Positions 58,818 to 64,000 of a stretch of 64,000 bases of DNA are shown here, piece after piece (position 1 is the first letter of the stretch; each line of letters begins with the position of its first letter). The position numbers and the translations under genes are program-made. The stretch comes from Lewinellaceae bacterium (GTDB lineage Bacteria; Bacteroidota; Bacteroidia; Chitinophagales; Saprospiraceae). The notes beneath the pieces were generated by a model. That model was not told the DNA's origin. It saw only the letters and a list, made by a program, of their open reading frames with translations, and did not search any database. Location of the stretch: contig JACJXZ010000016.1 in NCBI GenBank assembly GCA_020636375.1, positions 1 to 64,000 on the forward strand, read 5' to 3'.

Positions 58818-58925
58818 TTCAAATTTGGTTAACAAGGTGACATCTTTTTTCGGAGGCACGCAGAAAAAAGGTGTCATCTTGTGGGACTTCTGAGGATGGC
58901 ACCTGCCTTTTTCGTTCCTCAAAAG
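58818..58925. repeat. Duplicated AAGGTGACATC hairpin, copy 2
   Basis: About 100 bp nearly identical to 56867-56960: TTCAAATTTGGTTAACAAGG, then the GGTGACATCTTTTTT/AAAAAAGGTGTCATC stem. Confidence 0.8.
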
Positions 58926-58937
58926 CCAGATGACACC

Positions 58938-59109
58938 TAGGGTGTTCATTAACAAGCTGCTTACGAGGGTTTCATTCCCACAACTTTTGTTCCTGTTGAT
59001 TTCACCTAACCCGGTCGAAAGGCCGAAAATCGCTGAAACGGGTTTTTTAAAGCAAATCCCAACAGGACTAAAACCTGTGGGAACGAAATTCCACAGAATG
59101 AACACCCTA
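58938..59109. mobile_element. MITE family C, 9-bp target duplication, tips shared with the dead IS
   Basis: 172-bp non-coding element. Inverted ends TAGGGTGTTCATT (58938-58950; inverted at 59097-59109) flanked by the direct repeat GATGACACC (58929-58937, 59110-59118). The first ten bases TAGGGTGTTC equal the tips of the IS at 35574-37079. The interior is one long imperfect palindrome (TTTCATTCCCACA ... TGTGGGAACGAAA). Confidence 0.9.
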
Positions 59110-59151
59110 GATGACACCTCGTCATCACCTTTTATCTAAAAGAAAAATGGT

Positions 59152-59451
59152 ATGACTTCTTCAAATAACCGCTACGATACATTAGAGCAGATTATCTTCG
59201 AACAAGGACTACGGATAGTAGGGGTGCACTGCTACCCTGAGCTTGACCTAATGCTGGTGGTGCTGAATAACAAAAAGGTTTTACGCCGGAAGATCAGCTC
59301 ATCGGCACGGCTGCAATCGGCAAGCCGGGAGCAACTCCAAAACCTGCAGCTCATCAGCGGCGGGATAGGCGCCCACTGGCCAGATGTGGACGAAGATATT
59401 AGTTTGAAAGGCCTGCTGAAAGAGGAGTTTTCGTTGAAGGAGGCAGCCTGA
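59152..59451 (+). CDS. DUF2442-like protein
   Basis: Seen: 99 residues. RIVGVHCYPELDLMLVVLNNKKVLRRKISSSARLQSASREQLQNLQLISGGIGAHWPDVDEDISLKGLLKEE follows the DUF2442 pattern (short strands, then GG..WPD.DEDIS...L). Known: DUF2442 genes often accompany DUF4160 genes as a suspected toxin-antitoxin pair. No DUF4160 gene is next to it, so it may be orphaned. Located directly after a MITE. Confidence 0.75.
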   Translation: MTSSNNRYDTLEQIIFEQGLRIVGVHCYPELDLMLVVLNNKKVLRRKISSSARLQSASREQLQNLQLISGGIGAHWPDVDEDISLKGLLKEEFSLKEAA

Positions 59452-59466
59452 TCCGGTATCTGGTTC

Positions 59467-59562
59467 ATGAAATCTATTAGAAACTACAACCTGTCTGGCA
59501 TCCACCTCTTCGAGGTATCCATTCAGGGAGAAGGTCGGCTGTCGCGCCCTTTCAAATGTTAA
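59467..59562 (+). other. Short reading frame after DUF2442, remnant
   Basis: 31 residues (MKSIRNYNLSGIHLFEVSIQ...), 15 bases after the DUF2442 stop. It may be what remains of a partner gene. Weak. Confidence 0.2.
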
Positions 59563-59609
59563 GTTTCTGTGAAATCCACAATTTCCCGGCATTCCTCCCC
59601 AAATCCCCT

Positions 59610-59617
59610 TACCTTTG
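59610..59617 (+). promoter_or_regulatory. Bacteroidota -7 promoter element (TACCTTTG)
   Basis: TACCTTTGC matches TAnnTTTG, about 170 bases before the ABC-F start. A GCCACAAAAACACC-type repeat (59655-59770) lies between. Confidence 0.5.
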
Positions 59618-59654
59618 CGCGCTTAAAAAAAGCGATACCTGCTTAATCGGGTTT

Positions 59655-59770
59655 CACTCATGCCAGTTTTCTTGCCACAAAAACACCAAAACACAAAATC
59701 CGCACAAAGTTTTGTGGGACCACGTGACCTTCGTGTTTTCGTGGCAAAAAGCGCCTGGCCCAAATAGTAA
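59655..59770. repeat. Degenerate palindromic repeat (family B-like)
   Basis: GCCACAAAAACACCAAAACA ... TGTTTTCGTGGCAAAAAGCG forms the stem. The right tip CCCAAATAGT is related to the GTAACTATTTAGG end of family B. No target duplication found. Confidence 0.6.
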
Positions 59771-59784
59771 AAAAAACGCATTCT

Positions 59785-61410
59785 ATGTTAACAGTCCAGG
59801 GCTTAGGCCTGCAATACGGCAAGCGCATTCTCTTCGACGAGGTAGAACTCCAGTTCACCCGCGGCAACTGCTACGGCGTCATCGGCGCCAACGGGGCGGG
59901 CAAGACCACCTTCCTGAAGATCCTCTCCGGGGAAATTCCGGCCATGCGGGGCAGCGTGAGCCTCGAGCCCGGCAACCGCATGGCGGTGCTGAAGCAGGAC
60001 CACTTCGAGTTCGAACAGGAGGAAGTGTTGAATACCGTCATGATGGGCCACCGCGAGCTCTACGACATCATGCTGGAAAAGAACGCCATCTACATGGACC
60101 CCGACGCCACCGATACCGACGGCATGCGCGCCGCCGAGCTGGAGAACAAGTACGGCGAAATGGGCGGATGGATTACGAGAGCGATGCCGCCGAGCTGCTG
60201 AGCAATATGGGCGTAAAGGAAGAGCTGCACTACAAACAGATGAAAGAGCTGAGCTCCGGACAAGGTGAAGGTCCTCCTGGCGCATACCTGTTCAACAACC
60301 CCGACCTGCTGCTGCTCGACGAGCCTACCAACGACCGGACGCCGAAACGGTACTTGGCTTACTGACTTCCTTACTGACTTCAAAATACGGTCATCGTCGT
60401 CTCCCACGACCGCTACTTCCTGGATATACTGCACCCACATGGTGGACATCGACTTCCAGCGCATGCGCATCTTCACCGGCAACTACACCTTCTGGTATGA
60501 ATCCAGCCAGCTGATGGCCCAGCAGATGGCCAACAAGAACAAAAAGATCGAGCAGAAGCGCAAGGAGATGATGGAGTTCATCCAGCGCTTCAGCGCCAAC
60601 GCCTCCAAATCGAAGCAGGCTACCTCCCGCAAAAAGGCCCTGGAGAAGCTCAACCTGGAAGACATCCAGCCCTCCAGCCGCAAGTATCCCTACATCAACT
60701 TCCAGATGGAGCGCGAGCCGGGCGGGCAAATCCTCAGGGTGGACAAGCTGGGGCGTACCGCTACCGACGGCACCCCGCTCTTCGGCCAGGTGTCGTTCAC
60801 CATCAACCAGGGCGAGAAAATCGCCCTCGTCAGCCGCGAAGCTTCGGCCATGACCGCCTTCTTCGAGGTGCTGGCCGGCAAAGCCGGGGCCCATGCCGGC
60901 ACGATCGAGTTCGGCAAGACCATCAAGGTGGGCTACCTGCCCAACGAGAACGCGGCCTACTTCGCCGGCGCCGGCGATCTGGACCTCATCAACTGGCTGC
61001 GCCAGTATTCAGAAGACAAGGACGAGCAGTTCCTGCGCGGCTTCCTCGGCCGCATGCTGTTCTCCGGCGAGGAGGTCTACAAAAAGGCCTCCGTCCTGTC
61101 GGGAGGGGAGAAGGTGCGCTGCATGCTCTCCCGGGCCATGCTCCAGCAGCCCAACTTCCTGCTGCTGGACGAACCCACCAACCACCTCGACCTGGAGTCC
61201 ATCACCGCCCTTAACAACGCCCTGCGCGATTTCAAAGGCAACCTCATCTTCACCTCCCACGACCACCAGCTGATGCAGACGGTGGCCAACCGCATCATCG
61301 AGATCACCCCCAACGGCATCATCGACCGCCTCATGACTTTCGAGGAGTTCCTGGTCTCGGAAGAGGTGAAAAGGCAACGGGAGGCGCTGTATAGGGGGGT
61401 GCTGGTTTGA
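59785..61410 (+). pseudogene. ABC-F ATPase gene (YbiT-like) damaged by clustered frameshifts
   Basis: Seen: intact N-terminal part (LTVQGLGLQYGKRILFDEV, Walker A GANGAGKTTFLKIL) to about 60165, and intact C-terminal part from about 60430 (VDIDFQRMRIFTGNYTFWYES ... SGGEKVRCMLSRAMLQQPNFLLLDEPTNHLDLES). Between them the expected YESDAAELLSNMGVKEELHY, LSSG, LLLDEPTND, LTDFLTDF, VVSHDRYFLD lie in shifting frames; each shift fits a one- or two-base loss. The second ATPase has a degenerate Walker A (SREASAMTAF), as in other Bacteroidota members. Known: ABC-F proteins act on the ribosome. Either a dying gene or a stretch of sequence errors; the clean flanks favour errors. Confidence 0.8.
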
Positions 61411-61439
61411 GGATAACGACTGGATGAGTGGATGTATGA

Positions 61440-61748
61440 GTGAATCTTGCCCACCTGACCAAGCTCGCCACCAGCATGGGCGCCGTGCTTCACCTGTCGG
61501 GCCATACCGACGGCTCCGGGCTGGAATCCGGCAACCAGGAGCTCTCCCTGCACCGCGCCCGGTCCCTCAAACAGTTCCTGGTGATGAAATGTGGCTTCAA
61601 CCCGGATAAAATCTACGTTTACGGCTACTGCGTATCCCGCCCCATTTGCCCGAACGATACGGAAGAAGGGCAGCGAGGTATCCGGGAGGCCGCGCTAAAA
61701 TGGCACTTTGTAGCGCCTCTGACAAATCAGAAGGTTGTATCATCTTGA
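61440..61748 (+). pseudogene. Fragment of an OmpA-type peptidoglycan-binding domain
   Basis: 102 codons holding only the second half of an OmpA domain (LHLSGHTDGSGLESGNQELSLHRARSLKQFLV...VYGYCVSRP), without the N-terminal strand (VxFxF), signal peptide or barrel. Starts with GTG 30 bases after the ABC-F stop. A remnant. Confidence 0.65.
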
Positions 61749-61876
61749 ATACCAATATTTTAATCATATTCAAAGCTGTCTTTTCTGAAAAATAAGCGGT
61801 GAGAAGATGCTGTCAACTGTCCTGGAAGTTGTCTTAAAAAACAGGTAACTTTGCTTTAGCCTTCGCCTGAAACCGC

Positions 61877-61924
61877 CTGAGCTAGTGGCCAGGCGAACTT
61901 CAAGTCGCCTGGCCACTAGCTCAG
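61877..61924. repeat. Perfect 20-bp hairpin
   Basis: CTGAGCTAGTGGCCAGGCGA (61877-61896), 8-base loop ACTTCAAG, then the exact complement (61905-61924). Not followed by a T tract, so not a standard terminator. The surrounding 61749-62080 holds no gene. Confidence 0.9.
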
Positions 61925-62080
61925 CGCAAAATGAGTAGGTGGCCCGATGTGCGATTTTTGGTGTTTGATATGCAGGGAGGGGGGGCAAAGCCGCGTACCT
62001 GCAAGGCAAGGATTATAACTGAAGCTTTTTCTTTACCCCGGAAAGTATCTCCCTCCCCGGCAGTTCCTCAACCTCAGCCT

Positions 62081-62190
62081 GGGCGCAGTTGCGATTTGTC
62101 CCCGTATAAAAGCTCTAAAATGCTAGTTTCAGGTAGCGCCAAATAGCCGTTCGTTTCATCAGCAGAGGGGGACAAATCGCAACTGCGCCC
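62081..62190. mobile_element. MITE-like element with 23-bp perfect ends and 9-bp duplication
   Basis: 110-bp element; perfect inverted ends 62081-62103 and 62168-62190 (tip GGGCGCAGTTGCGATTTG). Flanked by CCTCAGCCT on both sides (62072-62080, 62191-62199). The flanks are themselves a CCTCAGCCTCAACCTCAG word repeat, so the duplication is suggestive rather than proof. Confidence 0.82.
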
Positions 62191-62217
62191 CCTCAGCCTC
62201 AACCTCAGCCTCAACCC

Positions 62218-62784
62218 CTACCTCACCCGCTCCGGCCCCTGCGAATTGTTGTGGATGCGCCAGCGTTCGTCCTGTATAGACCGGTAGACGACTTCAAATT
62301 CGAACCCTTCTGCTATCAGGCGGGAGATGGCCTCCCTGACCTGTTGGTGTTCCTGCGGGTCATTTTTCACGGCCAGGATATTGTAGCTGGAATTGGCGGG
62401 GATGGCCAGGCCGATGTCCAGCGTAGAAAAAGACACATTTTTCAGGCTGTCCAACCCCGATACTTCTGAGGACAGGAAATTAAAAAAATCGTGGTTGTAA
62501 TCTTCCAGCCGGTACGTTTTTCCTTTGTGCCTTAAGGTAACCGATTCGATGATCGCCGGCCCCACCCCGTGGTTCTTCAGGTTGATCTCAAAGGTATTAC
62601 TTTCTCCGTCGTTGGTGGTCGACAGCATCAGGTACGGCATGATGGCGATATAATTCTGCCGCCGCATCAGGTTGGTCTGGTAGACGAAGATGAGCAGCGT
62701 GATGAAGCTGATGCTGATGGCGGAGAGGCTGACCAGCTTGTCGGCATTCCATTTGATCTTGGCCCTGGGCATCTGATTGGTCAT
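62218..62784 (-). CDS. Membrane-anchored hypothetical protein
   Basis: Not recognised. 188 residues: short basic N-terminus, one transmembrane helix (~16-36, LSAISISFITLLIFVYQT), then a soluble domain with an Ig-like look (NTFEINLKNHGVGPAIIESVTLRHKGKTY, FSTLDIGLAIPANSSYNILAV). Similar single-TM proteins with an NHGxGPAxI motif are common orphans in bacteria. No operon partner. Confidence 0.7.
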   Translation of the reverse strand: MTNQMPRAKIKWNADKLVSLSAISISFITLLIFVYQTNLMRRQNYIAIMPYLMLSTTNDGESNTFEINLKNHGVGPAIIESVTLRHKGKTYRLEDYNHDFFNFLSSEVSGLDSLKNVSFSTLDIGLAIPANSSYNILAVKNDPQEHQQVREAISRLIAEGFEFEVVYRSIQDERWRIHNNSQGPERVR

Positions 62785-62864
62785 TGGTTCGGGTTCAAAT
62801 GTAGGGAAATTTTCAGAAGCTTGCGGTGGTTCGGCAGGCGGGGAGGAAGTAGCTGGGATCGGCG

Positions 62865-63191
62865 TTGATTTTTGGAACCAGTTTTTGGCGCTGCTCTTTT
62901 TTATACTTTAATCCTGAGCAAAAAATTTATCCCTTGCTGTTGGGTTTTGTAAGTACCAATTTTAGAAGGCAAATTAATATACGCTCTCTCCTTGGTGGAG
63001 GAGTCACTTTTCAAGTGCTGAGCAAGAACAGGAACTGGCTGAAAATTGCGCTCTCCAATGAGTATGAGCAAACCGGGTTTAACAACGATACCTTTAATCG
63101 TACGGTGTACAATGGGAGCCGATCAATCCTCCCCCAAAACAGAACTCCCCGGCACCCGAAGGCAACCGGGGAGCACATTCAAGGTAATTGA
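62865..63191 (+). pseudogene. Fragment of a DUF481-like outer-membrane protein
   Basis: Residues ~38-90 (NIRSLLGGGVTFQVLSKNRNWLKIALSNEYEQTGFNNDTFN...YNGSRSI) match the middle of DUF481 (YdiY-like) barrels. Both ends look unrelated (LPQNRTPRHPKATGEH is repeat-like), and there is no signal peptide. Remnant. Confidence 0.5.
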
Positions 63192-63278
63192 CACAAGTTC
63201 TTGATGGTTGGGCCGGGATAACTGACGAGTTTCTCTATTGGAAGGCCTCCGGAAACGCGTCAACTATCCCGGCCGGCT

Positions 63279-63977
63279 TTAATGGCACATCGGCGCGTTC
63301 TGCATATCGTTCCAGAACTGCAGCCCGGTGGGCACGTCGAAATTCAGCCCCCGGAGGATAAACAGAACCGCAAAGGCGACCAGAAACATCGGGACTAACC
63401 TCCGCAGGCGCGCCCGCCACTGTAGGTTGATGAACTGCCCGGCCAGGGCGGTGGCGAACATCAGCGGTATGGTGCCGGCCCCGAACAGGGCCATGTAGAG
63501 GGCGCTTTCGGGAACGCTGCCTGCCGCCAGGGCCCCCACAATAGCCATATAGACCAGCCCGCAGGGCAGCAGCCCGTTCAGCATGCCGATCAGGAACAGC
63601 CGGCCCGGGCCCCGCTGCCGCAGCAGCCAGCCCAGTTGTTTTTTTACCCAGGCGTTCAGCCTCTGCATGAACGGGATGCGCAGCAGCTGGCTTTCCACAT
63701 TGATAGAAAACAGGGCAATGGCCAGCAGCAGGACGCCCAGCCCAATGGAAACATAGGACTGAAAGCCCGCCAGGAAAAAGCCGCGCCCCACCAGCCCGAC
63801 GAGCAGGCCGAGCAGGCCGTAGGTTATTACCCGGCCTACGTTGTAGAGCAGCACATTGACGCCGGCCTGCCAGCGCCGGCTACCCTGATAGGGCAGCGAC
63901 AGGGCGATCGGGCCGCACATGCCGACGCAGTGCAGGCTGCCTAACAATCCGATCGTGAATGCCGTCCATAATGCCAT
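63279..63977 (-). CDS. SafE/TauE-like (DsbD_2) membrane protein
   Basis: Seen: 232 residues, six hydrophobic helices. LLGSLHCVGMCGPIALSLP with a CxxxC pair opens helix 1, and the matching half repeat has GMLNGLLPCGLVYMAI. Known: this 'sulfite exporter TauE/SafE' (PF13386, DsbD-like) family is usually encoded next to cbb3 oxidase assembly genes and is thought to move copper or reducing equivalents for cytochrome oxidase maturation. The likely partner genes would lie beyond the right edge. Start ATG 63977 is 23 bases from the window end. Confidence 0.9.
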   Translation of the reverse strand: MALWTAFTIGLLGSLHCVGMCGPIALSLPYQGSRRWQAGVNVLLYNVGRVITYGLLGLLVGLVGRGFFLAGFQSYVSIGLGVLLLAIALFSINVESQLLRIPFMQRLNAWVKKQLGWLLRQRGPGRLFLIGMLNGLLPCGLVYMAIVGALAAGSVPESALYMALFGAGTIPLMFATALAGQFINLQWRARLRRLVPMFLVAFAVLFILRGLNFDVPTGLQFWNDMQNAPMCH

Positions 63978-64000
63978 AAATAATTCTCTTATGTATTGTT

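Overview
The window looks like chromosomal DNA of a Bacteroidota bacterium, most likely Saprospirales (Lewinella/Phaeodactylibacter/Haliscomenobacter-type). The signs are secreted proteins with type IX secretion (T9SS) C-terminal domains, Bacteroidota-type -7 promoter elements (TAnnTTTG) before several genes, a short Bacteroidota-type arginine decarboxylase, outer-membrane beta-barrels of Bacteroidota type, and GC-rich coding DNA separated by repeat-rich intergenic DNA. No rRNA, confident tRNA, CRISPR array or prophage was found.

Layout. 0-6 kb: a broken pair of secreted proteins (beta-helix; PKD + T9SS tail), an IPTL-anchored repeat protein and a cyclase-TM2-TPR-SHOCT protein. 6-15 kb: a PhyH-type oxygenase, a complete insertion sequence with 20-bp-plus inverted ends and an 8-bp target duplication, ADP-forming acyl-CoA synthetase, a cyclase-fold protein, an Rpn-type nuclease and an alpha/beta hydrolase. 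15-26 kb: small membrane proteins, a PD40 propeller, a probable sulfite dehydrogenase with its cytochrome c, an HTH-MntA/HepT toxin-antitoxin pair, a 2-hydroxyacid dehydrogenase, a formylglycine-generating-enzyme-like protein with a C-terminus resembling retroelement-diversified proteins, and a GH53 galactanase. 26-35 kb: BON-LysM protein, candidate small RNA, a FixL-like haem-PAS histidine kinase, arginine decarboxylase, MazG-like protein and two outer-membrane barrels. 35-43 kb: a dead insertion sequence abutting a caspase-FISUMP fusion, a GH15 glucosidase and an OmpA-PD40 protein. 43-57 kb: a surface-protein locus with a ~2000-residue FN3 protein (frameshifted), a second FN3 protein, a T9SS protein, and then an abrupt change to AT-rich DNA inside a gene whose C-terminal part looks like a peptidoglycan-cleaving domain, followed by another AT-rich secreted-protein gene. 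57-64 kb: a TPR protein with a deleted duplicate, a DUF2442 protein, a damaged ABC-F gene, gene fragments and a SafE-like membrane protein.

The most distinctive feature is the intergenic DNA. I found at least nine short palindromic or inverted-end elements. Several have perfect 8-10 bp target duplications, so they are real transposition products: family A (9130-9317, 21075-21218), family B (12933-13133, 21024-21318, with an A copy nested inside), family C (58938-59109, sharing its tips with the dead IS at 35574-37079) and a unique one at 62081-62190. Two others (30799-30922, 42914-43052) share conserved outer tips but enclose unrelated palindromes. In addition, many gene ends carry short words repeated directly and then inverted.

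Best candidates for something undescribed are the 43.7-56.5 kb surface/effector locus, the palindromic-element families, and the possible diversity-generating-retroelement target at 22.8-23.6 kb. No reverse transcriptase or template repeat for the last was found in the window.
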